Of a stretch of DNA of 64,000 nucleotides, positions 10,309 to 23,490 are shown piece after piece. Made by a program: the position numbers and the translations under genes. Below the pieces are notes generated by a model. The model had not been told where the DNA came from. It saw only the letters and a list, made by a program, of their open reading frames with translations, and ran no database searches. The stretch's first letter is position 1. Every line of letters begins with the position of its first letter. The DNA comes from Hyphodiscus hymeniophilus. Taxonomy: Eukaryota; Ascomycota; Leotiomycetes; Helotiales; Hyphodiscaceae. Location: NCBI GenBank assembly GCA_016508695.1, contig VNKQ01000003.1, forward strand, positions 1,240,001-1,304,000. Direction: 5' to 3'.

Positions 10309-12329
10309 TCGACTCTGGCCTAGCTGTGGATGTATGAAACTTCGTGCTTCGGTCAATGAGGTGGTGGTTCAATGATGGACGTTTTGTCCAGGAAGGCAGG
10401 GCCGGTATGGAGGCGCAAGGCTGCTAGTTGAGAACCTCGAATTAGCAGATGTAAATGGGTGATTGCACCAGATAAATCTCACAACAAGGGTACGAGTAGG
10501 TGGTAATCTGGTATGGTAGGCAGGTGGAGAGAAAGAGGGTCTAGGAAGGGAGGATCAGCGATTGAAAGAGCGATGGATGGAAGCCGCCGGAGGTGTTGGA
10601 GTCCACTCACCTTATCAAGTCAGCTTCGCCAACGATTCAATTGTAGCCTGCGATCCGGTATAATCTCGTCAAAGTCGTAAGCAGTGTGAGTGGTGTCGAG
10701 GACGAATAAGTAGGCAGGTAGGTATGGACTCTGGAGGAGGCGAGAGAGGGGACGAGAGCTTGTTCCTTAAGCGAAGTGGATTTGGGGGGTTCTGAAGGCT
10801 CCACAGCAATTGGTTGGCGAGAGGGGACAGGAAGGAATAGAAGGTTCGATAATCGTTCTGGAAGGCTTCTACGGCAGACTGCTTTGAGTGTGGTCGAGAA
10901 TGATGGGTGGGACAAGATAAATGCCCGAGAAAGCTTGCATTTGTGTTCCGCTTTGTGAGGTACTCAGGGCATACTGCGAAGGGCAGGGCGAGTTGTCACA
11001 AATACAAGTCGTTTAAAGGGCAAATAGATTGATATCCGTTGATGGCTGCGTTGGAGTCTCTTTTCTCTCTCTCACTCACGGACGGTATGGACCACGAAGC
11101 TAGGGAAGAAGGGATTGATTGGTCGACGAGCTTACTGCTTTTGTTGATTGAGGAAAGGTAAGGTAAAAGGCATTGGAAGTCAAGAGAAGTAGGGTTATAT
11201 CTTGTTTACATCAACAAAGGAAGAGACAGATGTTTCTCAGCCCCTGTTTTATGTTTTAGTAGGTGGACGGGCAATGTCTCTCTTGATTGATAAGATACGT
11301 ACTCAATGGGGTGAGCTGTCTTGGTGGGGGAAGCACCTCACAGTAGTGACAGCACGCTCTGAATGGGCCGTGTGCCATTAAGCTGCACAATTCCCCTTTG
11401 CCCAGTAAATGAGACAACAGTGTTTGCGATTCATGCAGTTACTAGAATATGGTATGCGTACGAAGGTGGATATACATCCGTTCAGGTGCCACCAGGAACG
11501 CCTTTTGAGAATAGCCTAGGTAGTTTGATTCCATTATAGCTCTACGAGTAGACAGTGACGATTCTAGGCCTGCCTTGGCTTCTTTGCTGGAGCTCTCTCT
11601 ACCTCCGCAGTACGGACAATTCCATCTGCCTGTTGTGTGCTGGCTGACGGAGCTTTGTCGAGTACAATGCGATGCGATAGTCAAGAATCGAGTAGTGAGA
11701 CGCCGAGATGGTAACTGTCGGCAACGATGGCTATTTCCACTACCTAGCTACCTACCATCCTCCTACAATTCCATCCAGCATCTCTCTGTATTCAATCTGT
11801 ACCTAATGCTAATTAATCTACTCGACACAGCTGATTCAAGCTACTGTACTACTGTACTACTGTAATTGTCAGAGCTTCACATCGAATTAGGGTGTTTTAG
11901 GCCAAATGGCACGATTAGCGCCAGAAGTGCAGAACCCCCAGCCACACCATTCGCATTCGGCCCTGAGAGCTTTCTTCCGCCGTCTTCGTCCTCGCCACCA
12001 CCAGGACTCGATTCTGCTTTTCAATACCTACGTACCCCAAGGTCGACCAGATAATTCCATTCTACCCTGCCCCAACAGTCGTCCTTCGTCTTCAACAACT
12101 TCCAAAGGACGGCCGAAGCAATCAGCCAATCTCACAAAATCGCCGACAGCGAGCTTCGTATTCGCTCACCCATCTCATAGAATCCAGGAGAATCCTTCCG
12201 CCCAACATCAAAACGAAACTCACAGGAATTTCCTCGACACATTCGAATTGCTTGGTATCAGTTCGCTGCGACTGTCGCGCTTTACCAAACAGTTCCAATC
12301 GACCACATCTCGATCAAATACCAAGCAAG
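10309..12329. promoter_or_regulatory. Long intergenic region between divergent PKAR and CRP1-like genes
   Basis: About 2 kb without a supported gene. It should contain the long PKAR leader (candidate 5'UTR intron 10320-10610) and both promoters. The 92-codon frame at 10637-10915 (minus) looks like leader sequence or an upstream ORF and not a gene. A copy of a MITE terminal repeat lies at 11477-11509. The stretch 11866-12329 is open in two frames but has low-complexity Ser/Pro/His content typical of a fungal 5' leader. Confidence 0.55.
11477..11509 (+). repeat. Solo terminal repeat of the TA-MITE found at 54.8 kb
   Basis: This stretch matches the left terminal inverted repeat of the element at 54828-55007 with one difference in the first 30 bases (CAGGTG for CAGCTG), then diverges. 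No partner repeat was found within the next kilobase and no TA duplication is visible. It is either the remnant of a deleted copy or one end of a very diverged one. Confidence 0.7.
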
Positions 12330-14991
12330 ATGGGAACTTTCGTCTTCAAGTGGTCTGTTCACTTCTCCTCTTACCTTCAAGATTCCATCCAAGCTGTGGC
12401 ATATCGTGCGCGCCATGCACACGTTTGCGCCGTTTTGGGCTTATCGCCCTTTGGCAAAGCATCTCCACCTCACGAATTCAATTGTCTACTGAGTGACAGA
12501 ACTCATGCTGACACACCTCGCATTTAGGGAGCACCCCGCGCAAGAGGTATACGTTACTGGCACATTCGATGACTGGTCCAAGAGCGAGAAGCTGGAGAAG
12601 GTCGGAGATATCTTCGTGAAGGACGTGACGCTGTCCAGTGCCGCTGAGAAGATCTACTACAAGGTGCGTGATAGGAAAGAACTTTTATGCTACATTCAGT
12701 ACTGCTTCAGGGTTGCACGTATGCAGAGGTATAAGATGATTCTGGTGTCTGCCAAGTGGTTGCTGACGAACGTTATACCGTCTTATCAACCAATGCGTCA
12801 CTGGAATGCTACTCTACTTCTATGTCCTATTTCTGCAAAGAACGTGCGCAGATGCACCCCTGGCCACTCAGGCTCCAGGTATGACGTTTCGGCTGCCCGT
12901 TGCGTGTCCACCACAATTCGGCCCTGCAGCAGCGACTTGTCAGAGTTGGAAAAAGCATCGCCTGCAGGGTCTCAAGGCCGCCTAAGACCCTGCTCCGAAT
13001 GCTTCTTTGGGCTGGACGTGCAAGGCTTAAGCCGCCTATTCCCAGCCCCGCTGTGAGCTGTGCTGAAGCTTCAAACATTGCCACGGCCAATCTTCTTACT
13101 TACCAATTTTTGATCTATTTGGTGCTTTCGAATTTCAACTAACCACTTTCACAATTCATAGTTCGTCGTTGACGGGAACTGGGTTACCGACCACACTGCT
13201 CCTCAAGAAAACGACGCTTCCGGAAACTTGAACAACGTTCTTACAACCGAGCGCATCAAAAAGCATACTCCTGCGACCGCCGGTATCATGTCTACCGTCA
13301 CCTCTTCCGCAACAACTGCTGGCTTAGCGAAAGATGTACCTCTTGAAAACTCGACTCTTGAGCACACCGGCACGTCTGATCTCCCTGGTTCATTCCCCGA
13401 GACACCCGCTGCTACGGAGAAGGGAGATTTCTCTGTGAATCCCCTACCGGCTTTCGATGGAGCTGTTAACCCCGTCAAGCTTGCGCCTGGCGAGAAGGTT
13501 CCCGACCCAAGCACATTGACCAACCACACTGTCACCTCCAGCGTCAAGGATGACCCTGAGCTTGTTGCTGCCGACAAGGCGAGGGATGAATCCGAGCCTA
13601 CGTTTGGTGTCGCACCTCTTCCAGCCTTCGCTGGTGCTGTCAACCCCGCGAAAGTTGCTCCGGGGGAGAAGATCCCAGAGCCAAGCACAGTCACTGGCAA
13701 CACAATCGAATCCAATGTCACCACTGACAAAGAGTCATACGAAAATTCTGGTGGTTTTGGAAACGCCCCTGTGTTGCCGCCGGTTGTGACCCCACAGAAT
13801 GAGCGCGATGCCAAGGGCACCGGCATTCTTGATCTTCCGCCTATTTCCAAGAATATCATTCCGGAGTCTAGCTTACCAATGGGCGCTGCGGGAGCAGGAG
13901 CATATGATGCTAGCCCAATGATTCAATCATCCGGTGCCGGTAGTACGACTGCTGAACTTGCTGGTGCGGTCCCTCTCGAGTCCACTAAGGTCCCAGAAGT
14001 AGTGAAGGAGAGTCAAGCTGAGGCTGGCGTAGGCCCAGAAGCCAGTTCCGTCCCTGAGGAAGTAAAGGAGAAGAGCGCCGTTGAGAAGGAACTTTTGGGT
14101 GAAGTCAAGGAGGTGCCATCAACTTCGGAAGGTACCGGTGGCAAGCCAACGGCAGACAAGTCAGAAAAGAGTGTTACAGCTGGTCAAGCTGCGACTGCCG
14201 TCGGTGGTGCAACGGTTGCTGTTGGAGGCGCTGCTGCTGCCTATTTGTCTGGTGCCGCGAGCAATGCCTCCAGCACTCTCCCAGCGTCAGTGACTTCGAA
14301 ATTGCCTGAATCGGTCCAAAATTCAATCGCCTCGATGAACGCCACATCCGCTAGCCAACCCGTGGCGAAGGACACACCAGATGTTGTCAAGGAGTCAATT
14401 GCGGAATCTGGACAAGCGCCCGAGGCTGCCGCAAACGAGGAAGCAGTTCTGGAGAAGAAGGCGGTTGAGAAAGAATTGCTCTCTGAGATAAAGCCTGAAA
14501 CTGCTACTGGCGAATCAGCGCCGAAGACCGGTGGCCTTGTGGCGAAGGACACACCAGATGTTGTCAAGGAGTCATTTGCGGAATCAGGACAAGCGCCCGA
14601 GGCTGCTGCAAACGAGGAAGCAGTTCTGGAGAAGAAGGCGGTTGAGAAAGAATTGCTCTCTGAGATAAAGCCTGAAACTGCTACTGGCGAATCAGCGCCA
14701 AAGACCGGTGGCCTTGTGGCTCCCAAATCGCCAGAACCAGATTCTCGTGATGTGTCACCTGGCACTGTCCCTGGATCTCACACCCAGAACCAGACCGTGC
14801 CAACAATCACAAGCGGTGTAGCTTCTGGAACTACCGCACCGGTTACTCCTGCCAAAGGTGCACCTGCAACTCCAGCCAAGTCTACCTCAGGTAGCAGCAA
14901 AGTCGACAGCCCCGCAACCACAGATAAAAAGAATAAGCGCAGATCCTTCTTTGGCAAGCTCAAGGATAAGTTGTCTTCCAAAGACAAATAG
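12330..14991 (+). CDS. AMPK-type glycogen-recognition domain protein, Crp1/Mdg1-like
   Basis: Three exons (12330-12352, 12528-12663, 13162-14991) give 662 residues. Splicing joins MGTFVFKW to EHPAQEVYVTGTFDDW, then IYYK to FVVDGNWVTDHTAP, which completes an early-set beta-sandwich of the AMPK1_CBM type (residues 2-80) with the conserved Trp residues. In yeast this fold with a long disordered tail occurs in Crp1 (binds cruciform DNA) and Mdg1 (pheromone signalling); the function here is not shown. The tail is Ala/Pro/Glu/Lys-rich and repetitive: two PLPAFxGAVNPxK units (near 147 and 207), two almost identical 59-residue units (454-512 and 513-571) and an older, diverged relative near 329. It ends in a basic KKNKRRSFFGKLKDKL stretch. 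Intron 2 is unusually long for this genome (498 nt). The first coding exon is only 23 nt, so automated calls may miss it. Confidence 0.85.
14362..14715 (+). repeat. Two head-to-tail 177-bp coding repeats inside the CRP1-like gene
   Basis: The unit 14362-14538 is repeated at 14539-14715 with only a few base differences (for example ATT/TTT changing Ile to Phe, and GCC/GCT, CCG/CCA). The period is 59 codons, so the frame is kept. Each unit begins VAKDTPDVVKES and ends SAPKTGGL. Confidence 0.95.
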
Positions 14992-15784
14992 GCCAGCTAC
15001 GATTGAGCGAGGAGGGATGAATACCGTAATGTAAGGAATGGGTTGCGTTAGGAGCTGAGTGTACGATATGGAGCTGCTTTTCCCTACTTTGTCTTGGCAG
15101 GTTTCGTAATGTGGAGGATCGGAACGATGGGGAGGACGCGCTACTTGATACCGACTTGATTCACCCTTGGCTTGCTCTGCGTTTGTTTTCCGCATCATAG
15201 TCCTTCTCGTTCTTTCCAATACCATGGTTCTGTTTTGCGTGCATTTTCATGAGGTCATGCTCGAGTCGCCTCGGTGGACTCTTGGGAATACTCGTCGTGT
15301 TGGATGTTTTGAGAATGTAGATAAAAGAGAAACGGTTGGTGGTCATTATTACAGTCTTCTTCGAATTTTCGCTACATGTCGTGGAAAGGTGGTAGGGAAG
15401 TGAGTTGTAAAAGGGGTTTCTATCCATTTGAAAAGCGGAGCACAATTCTGAAATGACCTAAATCGCTCGAAAAAATTAGGGGTTGAAGTCTCTCAATCAA
15501 TTACTGCAGTAGAAAGACTCGGAGTCTATGGTATCGGTATCATCCTAGCACGAGTTTCACGACATGAATAGACTCATGATAATCCCACATGACCTGCAGT
15601 CCAATCTGTCGCCGCGATACAAGCGCTAATTCTTACGATCTCATAACAACAAGGCAGGGCGGAGAATACTTTATCAAGCTTTACTTCCGTGTCCGTTAGT
15701 AAATTATCTAGCTTCCCCTCCCCTGTTTCCCATACAAATTCCAAAACAGGTAAAAGCTTGTTTCCCCAGCAATTGTCACCCTAT
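14992..15784. other. Intergenic edge between CRP1-like gene and first transposon block
   Basis: The first part is the 3' region of the CRP1-like gene. No coding region is supported; the short open frames lack a start context or family match. Base composition is ordinary until 15784, where the first LTR begins, so the euchromatin edge is abrupt. Confidence 0.6.
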
Positions 15785-16157
15785 TGTTACAAACCACATG
15801 ACAGCTCGTGGCCTGAGGCTCGACAGCTAGGCTGTAAGAGAACCACGAGTAGAGATCACGTTAGTAGAGTACTACTTGGGATCACGTGATAGACCTCGAA
15901 GGACCTCGATAGTCCAAGACCTTAGTAGTCCTAGACCCAAGGGTTCCTTAAAGGTTTAGTAAGGGACGAAGGTTTTATATAAACTTATAGTATTTCCTTA
16001 GTAAGTAAAAGCTTCGTACTTAACTTAAATACAATATCTTTATACTATATTTAATAACTATAAAGATTATATTTACTTTAATTATAATAGCTTCCCTAAT
16101 TACTTAACTTAACTTAATTACTTACGAGACTAATACTAAGTAGCGAGGTTTATTATA
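15785..16157 (+). repeat. 5' LTR of the chromovirus
   Basis: Begins TGTTACAAACC and ends TTTATTATA. It pairs with 40594-40966 at the same length of 373 bp. This copy is less mutated than the 3' copy at several CA and TG positions (CACATGACAGCTCGTGG against a TA-rich version). Confidence 0.85.
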
Positions 16158-18854
16158 CTTTAAGTACTAACTATATAGTCGCCGAAATATATATTATATT
16201 AAAGACTAATAATATTTACTAAAGGAGAAGTATTAAACGGTATATAAGTAGTTATACTTATATTAAGAAATACGCTAGGAAATATACTTATATTATTACT
16301 AGTATTAATAAAAAAATTATATAAAGATATTAAGATCTTATTACTAGATATATATAATAGAGAACAAAACAAGCTTAAGGGATTTATCTTTTAAATAAAA
16401 CTCTATTTTACTTTGAATAAAAATAGGTTTAAGTCTAATATAAAAAGAATCTTATTTATAATCTCGAGACTAGAAAAAGAAGTACTTAATTAAATTAAAG
16501 GCTACGCTAAAAACTATATAGTTAATATTAACGACTAAAAAGTTATTATTATAATTATAAAAAAGAATACTCAAAACTTATTTAAGTTGCTATTAAGTTT
16601 TATATTAATCTTTCGAATAATATTCGGAGCTATTAATAAAATATAATAAGCCAAATAAACTATTTAAGTCTTTAAGTAGTAAGAGTTTGTAACTAATTAT
16701 ATATTTAAGTTTTAAAGATACGTAACTCGAACCGGGTAGAATAACGATATACTTAAAGCCTAGTATTACTAAGGACTTAAAGATATAGTTAAAGACGAGT
16801 TAGTTAAAGAAGATAAACCCGGCTTAATACTTAAAATAATAAAACTAGCTTATTAAATTAATAATTGACTTTATAAGAAAAGCTTAAAAAAGAAAAGCTT
16901 TTATAATCTTAAATACTAATAATTATAATAAAAATATAAACGTCGAAGCTATAAGGAACTTATAAAGCTCGATATTATAATAAAGAAAAAACTCTTTCTT
17001 AAAAGTAAATAAAAATATATAAAAGAATATACGTATTTTAATTATAATAAAACAAGCTATATAGTAAGGAATTATTATATTAGAGAAAACGCCCGAGGAG
17101 AAGCCTAATAAAAAGGCAAATCTCGTAATAAATTTAAAAGTAAAAACCCAAAAAAAGAAATAATTATTATTATTATCTAAAGAAAAAGATAGGATAACGG
17201 GCTTATATAGTTATATATTATATTACGACTACTATTTATAAAAATATCTTAAGAAGAAATTATAAAAGGATTTAAACAAATTAGTATTAATAACGAGAAT
17301 AACAAAATATAAACTATAAAAGAATTATCCTTCGAAAAGGATATTAAACCTATTATAAAATACTATTATAAGGCTACTCTTAAGACTATTAGTTTTAATA
17401 ACTCTTAATATACGACTTTAATAAAAATCGCAAAATAATACCCGATTATAAAACTATATATAAAAGTAATATATAAAAAGAAGCTATAAGAGTAAGAAGA
17501 GATACTTAAAGAACTTACTTAAGAAGAACTCCTCTAATACTATATTTTATTAAGAATTAAAATAGTATAAGAACTAGAAATAAAGTTTCGAGAAGAATAA
17601 ATAAAAAAAGCAAGACAATAAACTAAACAAGTAAGAATTAGGAATATAAGTGTATTAAAATATTAAAAAGAAGGACTTAATAGGCTTATATTATATTAGC
17701 TAAAGCTTTGCTACTTTAAGGAAACTATTACTACGCAAATAAAGGAAGCTACGACTATTCCGGTACCCCGAGCTATTAGAAGCTAGTAATATTATAACAA
17801 ACTATCCGAGAATATTAATTATAAACTAAAACTAACTAAAATAATCTAAGTATTAAGCGTTATAAAAGAATAAATATAAAAAGTAATAAAGGACGTAAAA
17901 GAAAAAGATAACGTCGCGAAGACTAATTACCCTTAATATAAAGAACTAATATAAAGCGCTTATTATACGGATAGTTATCTCGTTTATTACTCTTTAAAAA
18001 TAAATTATAAAAGGTTTTTATAATAAGTAAAACTTATTTATTAGCTAGAAATTATATTAAAGGGATTACAAATAGACTTTTTATTTAAATTACTACTAAG
18101 ACTAAATAATAAATCGTTAAAAAACTAAGAGGCACTAAAAAAAGAAGGCTACCTCTAGAACGCTATAAAGAGCCTAGAAACCTACGTAATAAACGGCTAT
18201 ATATAATAAGAGTAAAACGATAGCTTTTACTTTTAATCCGTCTTAATAAATACTCCTTATAAGTAATAATAGACTTAAAAGTAATAAGTAACTTTATTAA
18301 TATAAAAGTAACTATAAATAAATTCGAAATTCTTAAGAAGTAAGACTTATATAATTTAAGTATTATTAATAAAGAGACGATTAAGTCTAATAAGGGAATA
18401 ATAACTTATAAAACTAAACGTCTTTAAATAAAAATTATAAAAGAATATATTAAAGAGATTTAACTTAATCTCGTTACTACAAGAACTTATATAGTAATTC
18501 TCGATATACCTTAGCTTTAACTTTATAACCCGCTAATTAATTAGAAATAAAGAAGTATTACTCTAAGCTAATATTTGTATTAATATAATAATAAAATACT
18601 TTAAAGAGATAATAGATTTCTTAACTAAAAAGAGTTATATACGACTACTCTAAGTTTAAAGAACTAAGCTTAGGCCTTTATACTAAAGCGAATACTAATA
18701 ATATATAAGAAATATAAGTTTTTATTTCGGGAAGCCTCTTTTAATAAGGCCCTTCTAAAGTATAAGCTATAAGATTATAAGATACTTATTAAGCTAAGAA
18801 AAAATCTTATGTTTAGACTAATCTATTAGTTATTAGCGAAGGAGTTAGCTATAT
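16158..18854 (+). pseudogene. Degraded gag/protease region of the chromovirus
   Basis: This lies between the 5' LTR and the first readable RT codons. It is extremely TA-rich with stops in all frames. By position it should be gag and protease, but I could not identify a zinc knuckle or an active site, so the call rests on context only. Confidence 0.45.
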
Positions 18855-19375
18855 ATAAGGAGTATATCGACTTAAATTTAAAAAAGGGATTTATAAGACT
18901 ATTTACGTTACTAATAATAAGTCTACTTCTATTTATATTAAAGAAAAACGGGAAGTTAAAACCTTATATCGATTATTATTAACTTAATAATATTATAATT
19001 AAGGATTAGTATCCGCTACCCTTAATTAATAAGTTATATAATAAATTAAAAAGAATATAGTATTTTACTTACTTAAATATATAAGGGGCTTATAACCTTA
19101 TATATATTAAGTTAAGAGAAGAATAGAAGATAGCGTTTAGGATATAATACGGGCTATATAAATATATAATTATATTATTCGGATTAACTAATATACTTAT
19201 ATTATATTAATAACTAGTTAATAATACTTTATACGAATATTTAAATATCTTTGTTATTATATACTTAGATAATATCCTAATATTTTCTAAGAATAAAGTA
19301 AAATATATTAAATATATAAGGAAAGTCCTTACAAAACTCGCAAAAATACTTCTTATATTAAAGCTAGAGAAATAT
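18855..19375 (+). pseudogene. Reverse transcriptase (first part), Ty3/gypsy chromovirus
   Basis: In one plus-strand frame interrupted by about ten stops the chromovirus RT blocks appear in order: a KKGFIR block, an LKPYIDYY block (RxCVDYR in intact relatives), KDxYPLPLI, GAYNLI, FGLTNI, and the catalytic box YLDNILIFSK, where the second Asp of YxDD is now Asn, a G-to-A change. The frame stops at LEKY at 19375, exactly where the inner retrotransposon begins, and resumes at 37763. Confidence 0.85.
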
Positions 19376-19657
19376 TATAAAGGGGCAGTTCTAGGAGATT
19401 ACGTTTTGCGGAAGTCACATGATATAGTGCTAAGTATACTATATAGCTAGGTTTTATACTAGACATTAATATCTACAAATAACCTTTTTACTTAAACTAT
19501 TACTATTATTTAAATATATATTCTTTTAAGCTTATATTAACGATTTATACTATTCGAATTAGGTTTTATAAACCTATATCTTTAAATCTATTCGTTTCGA
19601 GTTTTTATTATAGATAGATTCCCGCGCTTTATATAATATTAGGATTTGGCCTTTTAT
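19376..19657 (+). repeat. 5' LTR of the inner gypsy element
   Basis: 282 bp, paired with 37476-37757. Both contain the blocks GAGATTACGTTTTGCG and AGGATTTGGCCTT. The 5' copy keeps GAAGTCACATGATATAGTGC where the 3' copy is changed to TA-rich sequence. Confidence 0.88.
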
Positions 19658-22600
19658 ATATTATTTTAGTAATTAGAGTAAGATATAACACTAATTAAAT
19701 CGGTATTAAATAATAGTATTTATACAAAGACCTCTTATTTAAAAGAGATAGTAGTTATATTAATTTATTAATATAACTAAGTTCTTTTATACGATTACTA
19801 AAGAAGGATTCTTATATAATCGTTTTAATACTATTATAAGCGCTATAACCTATTAATAATATAATATAAAGTTAATTTTATACCTCTTAACCTTATAACG
19901 AATTAATATTGCGTTAGATTATAATAATAATATATTTATATAAAGTTATTTAGTTAGATTTTCTATATTATATAATATTTAAGAGTATTCTTAAAGTAAC
20001 GATAATAAGGGCTTTAATAAAGAGGTTTGAGCTCTAAGTACGTATTATAAAGATTAATAAGAGAAAAGAAATAGAATTAGCTTAGGAATTAAAGTATAAG
20101 TATATTAGAGTTTATAAGATAATACGTATTCCCTATCTATTTTATAGCTTATAAGTTAAGCGGAGCTCTACTCTAAAATAAAGTATAAGAAAAAGAAACA
20201 AGTAAAGAAGAAAACTAGATTATAAACTAAGAATAAAGTAATACTAAGAGAGAGACTATTAGTAATTATAATAATTAAGAGTCTCAAGTTAGTTTTATAG
20301 CGTTTTCTAGCTAAATTTTAGAACTTAAGTAAGGACTAGAAAGTATAAATAAAAAATAGTTTATATAAAAAATCGAATTAGTATAAAAGAACTAGTAACT
20401 AAACTAAGAATAGGGGTTTTATAAGAAGAGAAAGAGATAGTCTATAAGTCTTTACTATAGCTACTTATAAAGAACTAGCGAAATTAAATATTAGATATTT
20501 ATATTATTAATAATTTTATATTTAATATTAGAAATCTACTTAATTAATATATTATATTATAGTTCTAATAATAAAAGAAAAAGAAAGACTCCTTAGTAAT
20601 AACTTTATCAAACTCTTTAGTAGCCAAAAATAGTATATATTAATACTAGCGAGATAGTTATAACTAGTTTTAATAGCTAAAATTAACTTACTATTAAAAA
20701 TAAAACTATTAAAACTATAACTAGAAATACTAAAAAGGGGGTAAAAAAATAGGCTAGAGTATTATTTTTTTAGCTAATATTATATCTAAGAGTTATTAAA
20801 AGTCTCTTCTTTAATAAAAATAAAGTTATTAAGTATTTAAAGGCGCTAGAGTATACTTTTAAGGACTATAAGATTACTAATCTTAATAAGAAAAAGAATC
20901 GAGTTATTAATTATATTAGTATATTAATTTGTAAAGAACTCGAATATCTTTTTAAATATAAGGATAAATATATTACTTAAAAGTAATTTAAAGTAATATT
21001 ATCAAAGGAATATTAGTATAAGGACTCCGATTAGTTATATTATATGCTAAAGTACTTAGAAGATTATATTAAGACTTTTAAGAAGATAATTAATACTAGA
21101 CTAGTTTCGTAAGGTTAGTTATATAATTATATTCGAGGATTTCGTAACGTTAAGAAAAAATACCTTAATAAAGACTACTTAATAAAAAAGACCTTAGTAT
21201 TTAAGTTTTTATTTGCGTTACTTATAAGTATTAAAAATAAAGTTATATACTAATTAATAGTAAAAGATAAGAAAGTTAATATAAATAAAGGTCTTAAATT
21301 CGATAATTTCTATACGTTTATAAAAAGCTAATATATTATATTAAAGGAAATAAATAACCTTATCGAAGAATAAAAGATAGGATAAGTGTCTTTTAAGTTT
21401 GGCCTACTAAGTAATTTTACTAATTTATACTTAGGTCTAGTAATATTAAAACCTTTTATAAGACGACTAATTACGTAAAAAGAACCTTTTACTAGCCTAT
21501 TATTATACTTTCGAGCTAGTTCTAATATACTAAAAGTAACAATTTAAGATATTAACGAGATTACTCGAGGTCTTAAAAATATAAAGATATTAAACCTAGT
21601 AATAAAAAGAAGTATATAACGAGTACGTATTATAAACGTTAATAATATTAATATAAGTATTATATATAGATTTATAGACAATTACTATTAATATAATTCC
21701 TTATAAGAATATAAAGTAAGGTATAATAGATTTTAAGGACGTCTTTAGTATTCGAACTATTAAGATAATAAAACTTACAAGTAGTATAAGAATTGTTAAG
21801 TTAACGATATAAGACTATGGGGACTTTACAAATATATAAACTAGTATTATAATTACAAGAAGTTTATTAGAATAGGAGTTATTTATAAAGTAAACGATAA
21901 TAACTATATTTGCTTAGGTCTATAGGTTATTAACAAGCCGTTTATACCTATTAATTTTGCTAATAAGCTACTATGAAGGGATTAAGTGATTTCTAAAGTT
22001 AGGAATATTATTTATAGCTATATTCTAGCTAAGAGGGAAAAGGCTATTAAAGAAAATCGCAAATTAGCGATAATAGTAATAAAAGAGAGAAAGAAAAGTA
22101 CTAGTATTAAAAGGGAAATAAGTACTCTTAAGGCCTTTATTAATAATAAGGGGTTTAATACTTTTAATATTATTAGTAAGGAAAACCTAAACGAAGAATA
22201 GACTACTTAAGTATAAAACTTTATTATAAAAAGTATTAAGATAAATAAGGTTATAACTTATAAGAAGATTAATAGAAATCGATAAGAACCTTACTCTAAA
22301 GAGACAATATAAAAAAGGCTTAAAAAACAAGCTAAATATAAAAAAGTTAAGATTTTAATACTAAAAATAGTTTATTTTAAGCCTAACTTAGTATAAAAGA
22401 AAGTTAGTCATTTTAATAATAAGATTACGCAAATCTTATAAAGACCTAAAAATAAAGACTTGTTTATAAGAAAAACGCCTAAAAACTAGAAATAAAAGAA
22501 TTAAAAGAGAACTAAACCTTAAGATCCTAGGAATACTAAAAACAAAGGGATATCCGAGTTACTTAATATAAAGCTAGCTAAAATAAAATAAGGGCTAATA

Positions 22601-23490
22601 AATATACTCTTTAAGTTTAGTTACAATTATAAAGAATTACTTAAAAGACTCTTTAAATAAAATAAATTACTATAAGGCATTAAGCTAGGCAAGATACTAA
22701 GCTTACTAGAGTAGCTTAGTAAACGTAAGACGAGTAAGTTAATACTTATAACTTAAGGCGAAATTAATTAGAGAATAAGAGACGCTACTATTAAGATATT
22801 AGAGATTAATAAAAGAACTAATACTAGTAGAGAAGCTAATATTATTAAAGAAAGAGTAATTCTAAAGCCTATAAAACCTAAACTATAAGAGTATATAAAA
22901 GAATTAAAGGGGGAAGTCAAGGTAAATTAACTCGAAACCTACTTAAGCTATAGAAATAACTATTTTATAACGCCTAAAGTAATTATTACGCTTATAGGAT
23001 TTATAAAGCTTATAGATATAAGAGTAATACTTGATTTTAATATAAAAGTTAATATTATTTTATTAGATATAATATTATAATTTAAAATCCCTATTACTTA
23101 TAATAATAAGATAGCGCTTAAAACGATTATTAAGAATAAATCTAAATTTATTAGGTTCTCTAATAACATTACTATAATAATTAAAGATAGTATAGTTCGA
23201 ACTCGATTTTATATTATAAATTGCCTAAGAATTAAAGTTATTCTTAGATTCCTATTTTTCTATAAAGCCAAGGTTATATTTCGATACTCTAGTAATCTTA
23301 AAAATAGTCCTATATACGCTATTCTCTATAATTTAACTTTTAGATTAATTATAATAATAAAAACAAACAAAAGAATAGTTAAAGAAAAGGCTAAGGAAAT
23401 AAGAGAGGCTTAGAAAAGAGTAAGAGTAATTCTCTCTAAGAGTAAGGGAGAATTAGATTAGGATTTTAGATATCTTACTAATAAATCGAA
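19658..23490 (+). pseudogene. Degraded gag-protease region of the inner gypsy element
   Basis: Stops occur throughout. The longest open piece (21986-22201, 71 codons, Lys/Ile-rich) starts MISKVRNIIYSYILAKREK and is part of the gag-like region. Near 23029 the frame reads VILDFNIKVNII, the position and shape of a retropepsin active site (xLDTGAxxNxI) with the Thr-Gly-Ala lost. The copia element enters at 23491. Confidence 0.5.

Noticed and set aside
11906..12496. 196-codon plus-strand open frame upstream of the CRP1-like gene
   Set aside because: It overlaps the first coding exon in another frame, has Ser/Pro/His-rich composition without a domain, and lies where the 5' leader should be.
13203..13859. 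Minus-strand open frame of 218 codons
   Set aside because: It mirrors the repetitive low-complexity tail of the CRP1-like gene, with no start context or domain.
15161..15445. 94-codon minus-strand open frame at the edge of the gene arm
   Set aside because: No family resemblance, no intron or context support; probably 3' flank of the CRP1-like gene.
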